Made by a program: the position numbers and the translations under genes. The notes under the pieces are model-generated. The model saw nothing but the letters and a program-made list of their open reading frames with translations, was not told where the DNA came from and made no database searches. DNA of 64,000 nucleotides, taken from positions 34,453,832 to 34,517,831 of the forward strand of contig NC_135549.1 in assembly GCF_964340395.1 (NCBI RefSeq). The letters run 5' to 3'. The DNA comes from Glandiceps talaboti (taxonomy: Eukaryota > Hemichordata > Enteropneusta > Spengelidae). Shown here one piece after another: positions 1-12,678 of the stretch; within the stretch, counting starts at the first letter, position 1, and each line of letters opens with the position of its first letter.

Positions 1-904
1 CAACATAGTCAGCGATAGCACATCATTTTCCAGAAAAGAATTTTAAAAATGGGAAATCTAAAACCAAGAGATTTTTTACAAAACCCCTTTCGTCTCTATT
101 TATGAATTTTCAGACTGATTGGTGTGCATTTGAAAAAGTTAAACGTGAGCAAAGTTCAGTTGTCATAAAATAACACGGCCTTTGTTTTTCTATGGGAAAT
201 CTGACATAGTATTCGGAAGTAAATGTCAAATTCGCACTCCTACAATCGCTTGATTTAATTTTTTTTTATCTTCGCATTTCTTGCGATTTTGAGATTTTAA
301 GTCATTTGAATCTCTTCTAAAATCGTATGGTTTGTGATTTGATTTGATCGCAATCGAAAATGCGATGTCATTGTGCTGGCATGCCATAAAGTTGACTTGA
401 CCTGTGAGGCTGTGTCATAACTTCTGCTACTGTAAAACGTTGTAAGAACATTGTTTCATTTATTACAAATTGTACTTTCATGAATAGCCGATAACATGTA
501 ATAATATATTAATCCGAATGCAAAAACGTACCTGAAATTATGAAATGTACGGCATACATGTGGAGTGCATAGGTCATTCCAGACATGATGATATTGTTAC
601 ACTGTGTAACATTGTATCACATTCACAAGGTGTTTACGTGTGCATCTGCACAGCGCGTGCGTACTAAAACAACACAAATAAAAGGTCACAACCTTGATGG
701 TGACACAACTGTGAAATCATGGATAATTTATCAATATTCCCTTAAAAATGGAAGGTATGGAAGGCTTCTCATCCTCAACTATATGCAGCAGCATTGTGTT
801 CAATCATAACTCAACTAACGGTTTCCTTGAACACAACTTTGGATGGATATCTTGGTACAGGAGTGTCAATGTTGTGTCAAACTGGACCTTATTACTCAGT
901 CAAA
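1..904. other. No gene recognised (left flank)
   Basis: AT-rich sequence with no long open frame of recognisable content. Short open stretches around 585-1162 have no similarity I can name, and the second runs into the 635-bp tandem repeat. Nothing supports a gene here. Confidence 0.6.
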
Positions 905-2811
905 GACCCACATAATCGAATGTTACATCGCTTATCCATCATGATCATGTCATATATTCAACTGAAGTTTATGTACTACGTGTGCATATATATATATATA
1001 ATTTACACTGCCAAGAAAGGAAAGTTGAACTTTGTTCATAGCAAAAGGTATGTAGAGCTGATGACTTCGATAACGTACATGTTTGTAAATGTCAGCGCAA
1101 CTGAAAAGGACAAGAATATGTCAAGATGGGGTTGTATTTTCAAGCTGAGTAATTTGTATTAAATCGTAATTTCACACAGTATATCTTTATTTCTGTGTTA
1201 TGCTGTCATTATTGCTAACGGTTGCAGGCTTTTACATGTAATATTTAACAGAAAACTAGCGAAGGCCAGTAATTTTCTTCACATTCCCGCACACCAGTTT
1301 GTTTATGTGTGTACATATAGCACCCTCCTTGCGCGTGACATGTTATAATGTAGTCGGCTCGGTCGGCCCTTCGAAATTTGGGATCGTAATTAGACCTTGT
1401 AATCGGCACAGATTTCCTGGCATACATGTTAAGCTTTTACGGCCACTCAGTTTGTGACTCATTTCATATTTTATTTGGACTTGGAGTAACAAAATATTTG
1501 GTATTTTATTAGCAAACCCATTCGTTTGTAGGTGTATGTCAGACCCACATAATCGAATGTTACATCGCTTATCCATCATGATCATGTCATATATTCAACT
1601 GAAGTTTATGTACTACGTGTGCATATATATATATAATTTACACTGCCAAGAAAGGAAAGTTGAACTTTGTTCATAGCAAAAGGTATGTAGAGCTGATGAC
1701 TTCGATAACGTACATGTTTGTAAATGTCAGCGCAACTGAAAAGGACAAGAATATGTCAAGATGGGGTTGTATTTTCAAGCTGAGTAATTTGTATTAAATC
1801 GTAATTTCACACAGTATATCTTTATTTCTGTGTTATGCTGTCATTATTGCTAACGGTTGCAGGCTTTTACATGTAATATTTAACAGAAAACTAGCGAAGG
1901 CCAGTAATTTTCTTCACATTCCCGCACACCAGTTTGTTTATGTATGTACATATAGCACCCTCCTTGCGCGTGACATGTTATAATGTAGTCGGCTCGGTCG
2001 GCCCTTCGAAATTTGGGATCGTAATTAGACCTTGTAATCGGCACAGATTTCCTGGCATACATGTTAAGCTTTTACGGCCACTCAGTTTGTGACTCATTTC
2101 ATATTTTATTTGGACTTGGAGTAACAAAATATTTGGTATTTTATTAGCAAACCCATTCGTTTGTAGGTGTATGTCAGACCCACATAATCGAATGTTACAT
2201 CGCTTATCCATCATGATCATGTCATATATTCAACTGAAGTTTATGTACTACGTGTGCATATATATATATAATTTACACTGCCAAGAAAGGAAAGTTGAAC
2301 TTTGTTCATAGCAAAAGGTATGTAGAGCTGATGACTTCGATAACGTACATGTTTGTAAATGTCAGCGCAACTGAAAAGGACAAGAATATGTCAAGATGGG
2401 GTTGTATTTTCAAGCTGAGTAATTTGTATTAAATCGTAATTTCACACAGTATATCTTTATTTCTGTGTTATGCTGTCATTATTGCTAACGGTTGCAGGCT
2501 TTTACATGTAATATTTAACAGAAAACTAGCGAAGGCCTGTAATTTTCTTCACATTCCCACACACCAGTTTGTTTATGTATGTACATATAGCACCCTCCTT
2601 GCGCGTGACATGTTATAATGTAGTCGGCTCGGTCGGCCCTTCGAAATTTGGGATCGTAATTAGACCTTGTAATCGGCACAGATTTCCTGGCATACATGTT
2701 AAGCTTTTACGGCCACTCAGTTTGTGACTCATTTCATATTTTATTTGGACTTGGAGTAACAAAATATTTGGTATTTTATTAGCAAACCCATTCGTTTGTA
2801 GGTGTATGTCA
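905..2811. repeat. Three tandem copies of a ~635-bp unit
   Basis: Copies run approximately 905-1541, 1542-2176 and 2177-2811. They are nearly identical. I see a 2-bp difference in a short (TA)n tract and scattered single-base changes, for example around 1307/1942 and 2537-2560. The minus-strand small ORFs recur at exactly 635-bp spacing (1245, 1880, 2515), which confirms the period and shows they are shadows. The low divergence points to recent duplication, or to an assembly effect. Confidence 0.95.
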
Positions 2812-2854
2812 GATGTATTTTTTTAAATAAAACATGGCATTTGTAAGCATATTT

Positions 2855-3450
2855 TATGTTTCCATGGAAGCCACTCTCTAATTTTAGATAATCTGTCTTA
2901 CAATGGATAGAACTAGTACATATATGCCAAAAGTAAAGGAATTTTTTTGTAAAAAAATTTTGTTCTTTGAATTTTACATAAATTTTGCCAAATAATGCAT
3001 AAAATGGTGATTTAGGTTACCATGGCAACATATGTTCCTAAAGTGATAACTATTTTTGAACTCAGCACAACAAACTACCGAAAACAGGGTGGTCAATATG
3101 AAATAAACTATGTTGTAATTAAATTTATGTTATTTTCCAGATATGTAGATGTTTAACCAATACAACATTTTTTACTCTACTCTATGTTTCCATGGAAACA
3201 GCTGTCCTATTTTAGGCAATTTGTGTTACAACAGATAGCCCCATGTCATATATGTAAAAAAACAAGGAATTTTTTTCATTAATTTTCATTTCTTTCCATG
3301 TTTTTTGTCAAATTTTGGAAAAATCATCCACATATTATGGTGATTTTGGTTACCATGGCAACGGATGTTAATAAAATGACCCCTTATTTTGAACTCAGCA
3401 TAAGAAACTACCCTAGGTAGGGTGGTTAATATTCAAATAAACTCGATTAT
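2855..3450. repeat. Diverged tandem duplication, ~328-bp period
   Basis: Two related halves each start with TATGTTTCCATGGAA (2855 and 3183). Both carry GGTTACCATGGCAAC, then GAACTCAGCA and a GGGTGGT-AATA segment, in the same order. Divergence is substantial, so this is an older duplication than the neighbouring 635-bp triplet. Confidence 0.75.
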
Positions 3451-3459
3451 TACAAAAAT

Positions 3460-3485
3460 TATTATTATTATATAATATTATTTTA

Positions 3486-3538
<53 letters not shown>
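3460..3538. repeat. (TTA)n microsatellite
   Basis: A long uninterrupted run of ATT/TTA trinucleotides. Its minus-strand translation is a poly-Asn ORF, which I regard as spurious. Confidence 0.95.
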
Positions 3539-3540
3539 AA

Positions 3541-4785
3541 ATGAAGGGGTTTAAATAATATATAGTAATAAAGCATTGTGTGAGAGACAATTTAGAGGAA
3601 TTGTGCCTTTTGGTCCTATTGTTAATAAAATGTATCTGTGTATAAAATGTGCAATGACAAAACATAGACCAGTATGAAAAATCCTCACAAATCCACTAGA
3701 GTTTGTTTGAACATAAATTATTTATTTCTATATGCCAGTGTAACTGACTGTGACTTTACATGTTTCGGACTAGTTTGACTTTTACCAATATTTCTCCCGC
3801 GGCGGAACCAGTGGCCATCTCTGATAGGGGTGTGTCGTCAGTGCAGGAAACCCTAGGCCCTAGGCCAAATTTTAGGCTCACTTTGACCAAAAATCAATAT
3901 CCCATTTTAGACCGTTAATTTACAGGTTTTTAAAAGCATAAAGTTAGGACAAAATTACATTTTCCTCAGGAGGCAACATTTTGGGGCAATTTGTCAAAGG
4001 ACAAACGGCCACATTTTAGACCAAGCATAATCGAATATAATGGAAAGTGGATCCGTTTTAAACTCTTTAGTTCGAAAAAACCCTGGCCCCATCTTTAGAC
4101 CAAAAAAGGTCTAGAAAACGAACCCAAAAAGGGCGGCACATAAACGTATACTCAAATAAGGGAGTAGACCCCCCCCCCCCCCCATGTTTGTCTGAACAAC
4201 TCGCATCACAACCGAGCAAGCTTAACAGGTTGTTGATGACATTCCCTGAAAACAATATTTGCAATGCGCCTTACTGCCACGTAATCGTCAAATATTTTCC
4301 AGATAATTATGACTTAATTTCTTATTTTACACTTTAGGCTTTTTAGTTTTGTCTGATAACCAGCCACCTTGAAAACTATGTACTCACTTTTTTTCCACTT
4401 TCTCTTGATTGGGTTCATTACCATCCACACAGTGACATAAAGCAGTTTCATTGTCTTTCAAAAAACTACCCGTCCTGTACGTACTGAAAACTTACTGTAC
4501 AAGTGGCATGGTGTATCATGTACGACTTTATTTGTCTTGTATTAGTTGTAAAATAAAATTTGAACATGCTGTAGAGAACTATGGCTAGGCATGTCTTATT
4601 TTTGTTTTATTTATTTATTTTTTGCTTTGACGTATTGACTGTACTGTGTTGTGTCCATATGAACCTGTGTTTGCCATGATGCAGTCATTTTCCAGGTAGA
4701 CATATAACAATGGCAATACTGTAATGAGTATTATGAATAACGAACGATATTCAGTAATCAAGCATTATCATGCACTTTTCAAATT
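3541..4785. other. Intergenic, no gene seen
   Basis: No coding sequence is recognisable. A phrase close to CATTTTAGACCAA recurs several times between 3880 and 4100, suggesting decayed repeat DNA. A poly-C run lies at about 4169-4183. Confidence 0.5.
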
Positions 4786-4945
4786 CCGTATAATTTGGCA
4801 CATACATTAACCTAAGAAAGCACGCTTGTCCAAAAAAACAACAACTGTTACCATCGTTTTTTTTAGTTTAATGAGTTATTTGCATAATTAGTGATTCCCT
4901 TACGGGAGGCATTCAGTTAATATCTGGTACAATATTTATTTAATT
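4786..4945 (-). repeat. Terminal fragment of the GTAAGGG/ACAG dispersed repeat family
   Basis: This stretch is the inverted counterpart of 40345-40485. Both share, in opposite orientation, the CCTTACGGGAGGCATTCAG motif, an AATTATGCAAATAACTCATT-like stretch and an AAGCACGCTTGTCC/AACCTAAG segment. It looks like a solo end of the family seen in longer form at 40335-41385. Confidence 0.75.
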
Positions 4946-5079
4946 ATGTCATCCACAGTCTCTGTGTCTAGCTGTGGTGATCCTGACATGACGTGATTAC
5001 TCCATTGTGTACGATTTTGCATAGTATCCAACAGTGTCTTTCCGCTCATTCTGGTTTCCTTTTCAATTATGTTTTTGGG

Positions 5080-5186
5080 TTAAGGTGTTATTACATATTG
5101 GGTTAGTATTACATATTGGGTTAAGGTGTTATTACATATTGGGTTAGTGTTACATATTGGGTTGATTATTAAATATTGGGGTGATA
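5080..5186. repeat. Short TTACATATTGGGTTA minisatellite
   Basis: About five imperfect repeats of a 15-25 bp unit built on ATTACATATTGGGTTA, with an inserted AGGTGTT in alternate copies. Confidence 0.85.
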
Positions 5187-5189
5187 CAG

Positions 5190-5690
5190 CCACGACGGTG
5201 GTGGTGGGAAACATCTGGTTCCCAAAGCAGTATAAGTTTGACTGGCTGCCTCGTTGTATCTCATTATATGCCCGGGCAGATGAAGACGACTTTTGATAAC
5301 TGTTGTTATTCGAGGTAGATAACCACAAAGGTCCTTGTTGGAGATATGGTCCCTCCAGGAGATGTTATGGACTCTGCTCAGTAGTCTAGTGTATGTCCCG
5401 TTTAGTGATAATATTGTTCAAGTTTTTGTGTCGGTGACCAAGAGCACATCCATATAGTAGGAAGGATTCAATGGAGGTTCTAAACAGTTTCAGTTTAGTA
5501 TTTTTCTTAAGGTTGGAATGCCATACGTAGTAGAGTGAATGAAGTGCTGACCAGACTTGAGCTTTCTGACAATCGATATCATGGGCTGAGTTAGTAAATG
5601 CGCCTATAGGTAGGTATTTGAAGTCATTCACTTGTTCAATAGCACTCCCGTCAGTAGCATGAACTGTTTAGAGTGAATTGAAATTAGGGT
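5190..5690 (-). pseudogene. LINE reverse-transcriptase C-terminal fragment (frameshifted)
   Basis: The minus-strand frame 5631-5386 reads NDFKYLPIGAFTNSAHDID followed by QVWSALHSLYYVWHSNLKK and FRTSIESFLLYGC. This is the familiar post-catalytic region of CR1/RTE-like LINE polymerases (DFKYLG, KAQAW.AL, W.S.L...K..LFR..VES.LLYG). A second frame continues with NISWRDHISNKDLCGYLPR and a GHIMR segment, the usual xxSWRDHxxNxxLYG and LAGHC.R parts. The change of frame between the two segments and the missing N-terminal RT motifs mark it as dead. It is an isolated 3' piece unrelated to nearby genes. Subfamily is uncertain. Confidence 0.8.
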
Positions 5691-5839
5691 AATCTGTTAT
5701 ATAGGCGCTTGCTGTCAATCTTGATTTAAGCATTTGTGAATTAGTTACTAATACAGCCATGGTTTATCTCGGGGAAGGGGAGAAACGTACATCATCACTA
5801 TGGTGGCTACTGGTTTGGAGGGTGTGAGAGGGGATGTCC

Positions 5840-6926
5840 CCAATTCCCACTGTGAAAGCTTTTTTTTTAAAAAATAGCGCCAATGGCATTGTAGCACAAC
5901 TGTATTTGTACGTTGCTATGGGCATGGTCTTCTTGCTATGGATATTTGCATACATTTTTGGAATCTTTATTAACTTGCCCACTTTTCACAATTTTCATCT
6001 TTGCAATATAAACCACCATTTAGTTGTTGCTATGAGTGTGGTTCTGTTGCTAGACATATTTACATACATTTTTTGAAACTTTATTCACTTACCTACCCAT
6101 CCCTGTTGTTATCTTTGTAACATGCATCGTCATTTCACTGTTGCTAAGGGCAAGGTATTGGTTGCTAGGGCCAATTGTGTCGAAACATTTTCAACAATAA
6201 CTGCAGAATAATACCTCCAGACACACCCCACCAAGTTCAACCCCATACACCACACAGTTTCAAGATATTTTTTTTTACCAAAATTGAAATTGTTAAACCT
6301 AATTTGCATATTGCTGATGGGATCATCATGTTGTGAATACACATTCATCTACACATATCCCCATTAAATTTCAGACCAATCTCCTCAGTAGTTTTGGAAT
6401 TATAGATTTTTGACCAAGAAGACACGTTTTTCACCTAATTTGCATATCAATGATAGAATCATCATGTTAAACAATTCTTAATCTAAACAAAACTAAGAAT
6501 GTTCCCATCAAATTTCAATCCAATCAGCTAAATAAATTTTGAAATTATAGATTTTTGACCAAAAAGACACATTTTAGCCCTAATTTCCATATCACTGATG
6601 TGATCATCATCGATCTTGTCATCAACAATTCTTAATGTAAACACCCTGAAAGAGCTTTGGCCCCAAAGACATCAATTCTTAATCTAAACACCCCTAAGAA
6701 TGTTCCCACCAAATTTCAGACCGATCTGTTGAGTAGTTTTGGAGTTTAAGTTTTTTGACCAAAAATCACATTTCTTTACCCAAATCACACATCGGTGTTA
6801 AGATCATTTTGATTGGAACAATTTCCCAACTAGAAACCCAAGGTAATATAGCCACCAAATATCATGGTAATTGGTCCAGCGGTTTTTGACCTTAAGTTGT
6901 TTACACACATCCACAGACAGACTGGA

Positions 6927-6983
<57 letters not shown>

Positions 6984-6990
6984 CTTTGCC
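5840..6990. mobile_element. Tandem-core repeat element ending in (ACAG)n
   Basis: The left part (about 5905-6170) has three roughly 120-bp units carrying GTTGCTATG-GGCATGGT and an ATTT(G/A)CATACATTTTT phrase. The right part (about 6290-6890) has four or more degenerate units, each with AATTTGCATATC, GATCATCATG, AAATTTCAGACC and TTATAGATTTTTGACCAA. The block ends in (ACAG)n at 6931-6981. Core tandem units followed by a tetranucleotide tail resemble the non-autonomous Helitron-like 'pearl/HINE' elements described in bivalves; that comparison is from general knowledge. No protein is encoded. Confidence 0.6.
6931..6981. repeat. (ACAG)n microsatellite
   Basis: An uninterrupted run of GACA tetranucleotides at the edge of the tandem-core element. 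The same tetranucleotide marks the edge of the related blocks at 19850 and 41265. Confidence 0.95.
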
Positions 6991-7087
6991 ATGCATGTAG
7001 CGCAGTTCAGTTGTGCTAAAATAGAGACATGTAGGAAGCCATGTAGAAGCATAAAATATCAAACCATACTGCACACACCATCCTAAA

Positions 7088-7916
7088 GCCATAATTAAGA
7101 CCATACCCAGCTCGGTAAACCAACGACTATCCAACATTTCCAGTGATGAACAACTATTCGACGCCACGACATCATCCTACCAAGATGCACTCAATGAAGC
7201 AGGATATAATCACACCCTCAAATTTGACCCAACACGACACACTCAAACGCAAGCGGAATCGCAGCCGTAATATAACTTGGTTCAACCCACCTTACAGTAA
7301 ACACGTTTCAACAAACGTCGGCAGAAAATTTCTCAACCTCATTGACAAGCATTTCCCCACATCCAGTGTACTGCATAAAATCTTCAACCGTAATAATACT
7401 AAAGTGAGCTATAGTTGCATGGACAACATGGGTAATTTAATCAACGGTCATAATAAAGCCATACTTTCAAAAGCTAAGCAAACACAACAAAGTACCTGTA
7501 ACTGCAGAAAACCAAAGGAGTGCCCTCTCGCAGGAAAATGCCTCATAAAAAGCATTGTTTACAAAGCAACGGTCACCACTAACCAAGATCACAAATCATA
7601 CATAGGTGTTAGTGACACAGAATTCAAAAGCAGGTTTAACAACCACAAGTCTTCATTTAAACTTGATCACAAGAAGAAAGACACTGCGCTCAGTAAATAC
7701 ATTTGGCACCTAAAAGACAGCAAAACTAATTACGACATACACTGGTCAGTTCTCAAGCAGGCTTCCTCATACTCAAATGTTACCAAACGATGTCAACTAT
7801 GTCTCTGGGAAAAATATTTTATTATAACTGCCGACAAATCAACGAACTTGAACAGCATAACTGAATTAATCAGTAAATGCCGGCACGCTAACAAGTTCTT
7901 ACTTAATAATACGTAA
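7088..7916 (+). pseudogene. GIY-YIG endonuclease part of an RT-linked retroelement (Penelope-like?), frameshifted
   Basis: The open frame 7143-7916 contains NITWFNPPYSKHVSTN, a Cys motif (CNCRKPKECPLAGKC), then VYKATV...SYIGVSDTEFKSRFNNHKSSF and LSKYIWHLKD, ending in ELISKCRHANKFLL. This is the spacer plus GIY-YIG-type nuclease module (YIG at the centre, R and H downstream) found behind reverse transcriptases of invertebrate retroelements, probably Penelope-like. A second frame from 7091 (IIKTIPSSVNQRLSNIS, then SYQDALNEAGYN) is the normal upstream linker. It must shift frame near 7232-7265 to join the larger ORF. The RT itself is missing. It is therefore a 5'-truncated, frameshifted remnant. 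Element class is less certain than the domain. Confidence 0.75.
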
Positions 7917-8103
7917 CCTTTGTTTTCAATTTTTTTGTGTACACACAGCCGTCAGTGAACACACATAAGTTATGTACATAAAGCAGAATGTATAGTAAAC
8001 GAATACTATTAAACCACACTATTACATCCGACGATCCTTCTGGTGAAACGGTCCGTAGTGTAAATCCACAATGTAATACCAGGCTTCGGCTATGCATGTA
8101 ACC

Positions 8104-9220
<1,117 letters not shown>

Positions 9221-9223
9221 AAT

Positions 9224-9229
9224 TTTAAT
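9224..9229 (-). terminator. Possible ATTAAA poly(A) signal
   Basis: The minus strand reads ATTAAA about 105 nt after the stop codon of the NACHT-LRR frame. It is the common variant hexamer. No canonical AATAAA was noticed in the first 330 nt. Position is plausible, but the motif is short. Confidence 0.3.
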
Positions 9230-9331
9230 GGTGCGGAATGGTTTGTTGATGTTTATCACCATATACAAAATCGTTGTAGAAGCGGTTTCAGAGTTTGATT
9301 CGATTACCGTCGTGACCTATCAAACACTGCC

Positions 9332-12300
9332 TTACACACTGAAATTCCTGTAAAACTTTCTAAGACGTAGTTTGCAGTCATCAGTTATTGCCATGTTCAT
9401 GTTTAAATTGATGACTACTTCTGAGTTGGGATTCTCTTCTAAGGCATTTGCCAAGGCCATGGCCCCATCGTTACCGATATGCTGTCTGGTAAAATCCAGA
9501 TATTGCAAACTTCTGTTGGTCGATAAGGCCCTGGAGATGTTCCAGGTACCTTCATTGTCGATGTAGTTAGTTTGTTTGACATCACCACACAGTTTTAAGT
9601 GAGTGATGGTGGTGTTTGTGTGTAACACTTCAGCCATGGCTTTGGCCCCTGAATTACCGATGTCATTATCACAAAGATTGACCACTCTAAGATTAGGATG
9701 GTTTTTCAGTGATTTAGCCACCCATGTGACCCCCTTGTCTCCGATCCTGTTCTTTTCAAAATCGAGACGCCTAAGCTGTGCCATTCTTGGGAGTAATGAA
9801 GCAATGACACGTGCCCCTCTGGATGTAATGTCGTTGAGTTGCAATAAAAGAGCTTGGAGTTGGGGCATTGCAAGAAGACCTTGGGCGAGGGACTGGATAC
9901 TGATATCGGATACTTTATTTACACTCAAATCAAGATGTTTCATTTGGGTAGAATTTTGTAGAACATCCATCAGGATGACGATGCCATCATCACCAATTGC
10001 GTTTAGACTCAAATCAAGTAATTCAAGATCTGTCTTATGACAGAGGGCATTAACCAAAGGGACAACTAAAGCTCGACCCCAAACTCCGCACTCTTTCAAA
10101 TGCAACTTCTTCAAGCCTCTATTCCGAGCAAGGGAATCTGAGAACATCATAACTGATTGCTCATCAAATCCAATCCGATTAAGATTGAGCTCATTCAAAA
10201 TGGTATTAACTCGAAGAACATGGCCAATCTCTGTGATTCCAACATATCCGATACTGTTATATGACAGGTCGAGGCTGGTCACCGATTGACATGTTTTCAT
10301 TGCATCGGCGAGGTAGTGTGCCCCCTGTGGGGTGAGCTTACATTGAGGAACATTGACTTGATTCAGGTGCACACATCTCCTGATTATATGTGCTATGACT
10401 GCAGCACCAGTATAATCGTAAAACATCGACTCAAGGAATGGCCCACAAACTGACATCCACGCGGGGTCATCATCACCAAGATTGCAAAACGATAGATTCA
10501 AACTTTGCAATTTCGAATTAAATTTGAGACCATTCTGGTACAAGGCCGGAATTCCAGAATCACAAAAGTGATCATGACCACCGATATTGAGAGACAGTAG
10601 TCGGTTGTTTTGTTTGAGAACCTCCGAAATAACTGCCATGTGCATCTGAGAGAACTTTGATCCGAAACAAGGGAATATGTATAGATGCTCTATTGTACTA
10701 TTGCGTATACTATCTATTAAGATCTGAAGATTCTCCACGGTTACTGCCTCAATCTCTGGACTCTGAATTGGAAAGATATCCTCACTACCCGAATAATTAA
10801 GCTTTATCTGTACTTTCAATAACCTGAGGCTCCATTTATTTCTCAGCGTTTCTGCTACAAGATTTAACCTAACTTTCTCGGTAGGGCTTGTGTTTATTGA
10901 CAGCTCTTCAATCGTGAAGGTTATGATCGATGTATTCTGTTGGAGGGCATTCCAGATCTCCGGGATGATATATGGTAAAGGGTCGTGAATTTGTAGATAT
11001 TTCAGACTAGCGTTATCTTGTCGAAGCAAGTGACTCAATATATGTTGTTTCCACTTTGGCCAATGTTGTCTGTGTATTGTCAACGACTTTGGCAGTAATG
11101 GAGCGACCAACTTGGCATATTGCTCACTGGATTTGTTAAGATGTAAAAAATCGAATAGCGTATCCAGGGAATCGATCCTGCGAAATCCTGTGAAGAAATG
11201 ATGCGCCAAGTTAGCATTCGAAAGTAGCTCTAATAAAAAAACACAGACTTGATGGCAGTGCACGTTTCGTATTAATTGCCGACAGGTTAACGAGTGGTCT
11301 TGCAAAGGATTTGATAGGATTGTATCGTAGGTGGACATGGCAGCCAGGAAATCGAGGAACGATCTATGGAACGGCACATAATGTGTGCCACGTTTGATGG
11401 TGTATTGACCGAATTCTCGCATCAATAGTCCCAACTGTATGACTATATTACTGTTGTGTTTCAGGTCGGACTTTTTAAGACGCGTTTCATTCTGTTGAAC
11501 ATACCTTAAACTCATCTGCCCTAAATGTACCAACGCTTCATAATAAACCTGTGGAATATTCTCCAACTCGTCGGCATGGAGAATGACGTTTTCCCTAACT
11601 GCTAATCGCCTTACGGTACTTAGAAGTAGCACGCGATAGAGGTCGGACGTTTTCTGGGGTACGATTTTATTTTCTAGATCTTCCCAAATCGAACAAAGAA
11701 TGCTGATATGAAGGGGGCTGATGCACAATTTTAAAAAGTACTCTTGTTTATGAATAGACTGCATTGAATTGAACTCAAATGCGTTAATAGGGAGTCCGAG
11801 ACGTCGGGTCAACTCAGCTGCAATGGCGAGATTTCGCGGGAAATACTTCCTTATAAAATCAACTGTGTGATACCATGTAAACCCCTTTACATTTACAATT
11901 GCATCACTTGACTGGTTTAACAAGGAGTGTTTTTGTGGCTGTGTAGTCACTAACATTGCACTCTTACAAAGGGACCTGTTTCTAAACAAATCAAAGAGGT
12001 CAGTTTTGCTGCCATCCTTCAGTTCATTCATGCCATCAAAAATCATAAGAAACTCATCGGCTTGTCTCTGCAAGTAAGTCCAAAATTCTTCCCTGAACTC
12101 TTTGCTGTATTCGTTTGGAAACAGATCCAAGACGGCGTCCTTGACACTGGAGTCAATGTCTCTTACTCTAACCATAATAGGTACCTTAGATTTGATTGGT
12201 GATTCGGCAGCACGTGTGGCCCAATCATACACCATTTTCAAACACAATGTGCTCTTCCCTACACCTGAATCCCCCTCTACAAGAGTTCGTCTGGCACCTG

Positions 12301-12510
12301 ATCCACATAGTTCTCTGTGAAAAATCTCTTCCATGTCGTAAGATTCTACTGTTTCCGGTCGTCCATGGACCTCTCTCTTGACAAGTTTCAGGTCAGTAAA
12401 TATATCTGTGATATGTTTCCTTGGTGATAGCTGTGCCATCCAACCGTATTCTTCAGTGTACAAAGTTCTAAAAAATTGCTCGGCATTGGACTTCACTGAA
12501 GCATCTTCAT
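9332..12510 (-). CDS. NOD-like receptor: NACHT NTPase plus ribonuclease-inhibitor-type LRRs (3' terminal exon)
   Basis: A large uninterrupted frame (open from 12574; residues numbered from there). Walker A GDSGVGKST is at 101-109 and Walker B FLMIFDGMNEL at 175-185. A sensor-like MLVTTQP is at 207-213, and YVPFHRSFLDFLAAM at 399-413 is the usual winged-helix/FLAA signature. LRRs of the LxxLxLSxNxIGxxG type run from about 655 to 1060, with clear units near 690, 768, 852, 880, 936 and 965. Family knowledge: such STAND NTPases sense infection or damage and oligomerise through NACHT; LRRs restrain or sense. No effector domain precedes NACHT here. The first 21 codons (hydrophobic) look like translated intron: the minus strand reads GTTGAATATAG|ATGAAG, an acceptor with the exon starting at 12510 in phase 1. 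The frame ends in TAA at 9332-9334 and looks intact. An effector exon must lie upstream, possibly the CARD exon at 34105-32057. Confidence 0.9.
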
Positions 12511-12530
12511 CTATATTCAACAAAATATAA
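12511..12530 (-). promoter_or_regulatory. 3' splice site (acceptor) of the NACHT-LRR exon
   Basis: Minus-strand TTATATTTTGTTGAATATAG precedes the exon and contains a T-rich tract. The AG lies at 12512-12511, and the exon begins with the second base of an Asp codon (phase 1). The reading frame through this tract gives the apparent transmembrane start of the ORF, a typical artefact of translating a polypyrimidine tract. Confidence 0.65.
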
Positions 12531-12594
12531 ATAACATATGAAATTAGCAAAATGAATACAGAAATAGTTATCAAGTGATACCCATGCTTTGTGT

Positions 12595-12678
12595 GTTGAT
12601 TGATTGGTCAGTTAGTTATTAAGTTAGTTAGTTAGTGTTAGTTAGTTGGTTGGTTGGTTGGTTGGTTGGTTGGTTGTT
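12595..12678. repeat. (GTTA)n/(GTTG)n microsatellite
   Basis: Mixed GTTA and GGTT tetranucleotide repeats ending in about eight GGTT copies. Confidence 0.9.

Noticed and set aside
3483-3665. Minus-strand ORF with a poly-Asn tail
   Set aside because: Created by the (TTA)n microsatellite.
5834-6076. 80-codon hydrophobic plus-strand ORF resembling a membrane protein
   Set aside because: It spans two copies of a ~120-bp non-coding repeat unit, and hydrophobicity follows from T-rich sequence.
8025-8065. Similar CGACGATCC...GAAACGG phrase after the GIY-YIG frame
   Set aside because: Only loosely matches the same pattern and lacks the CTGATGA core. Not annotated as a ribozyme.
9372-12381. Plus-strand ORFs within the NACHT-LRR exon
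   Set aside because: Antisense shadows of a strongly supported coding frame.
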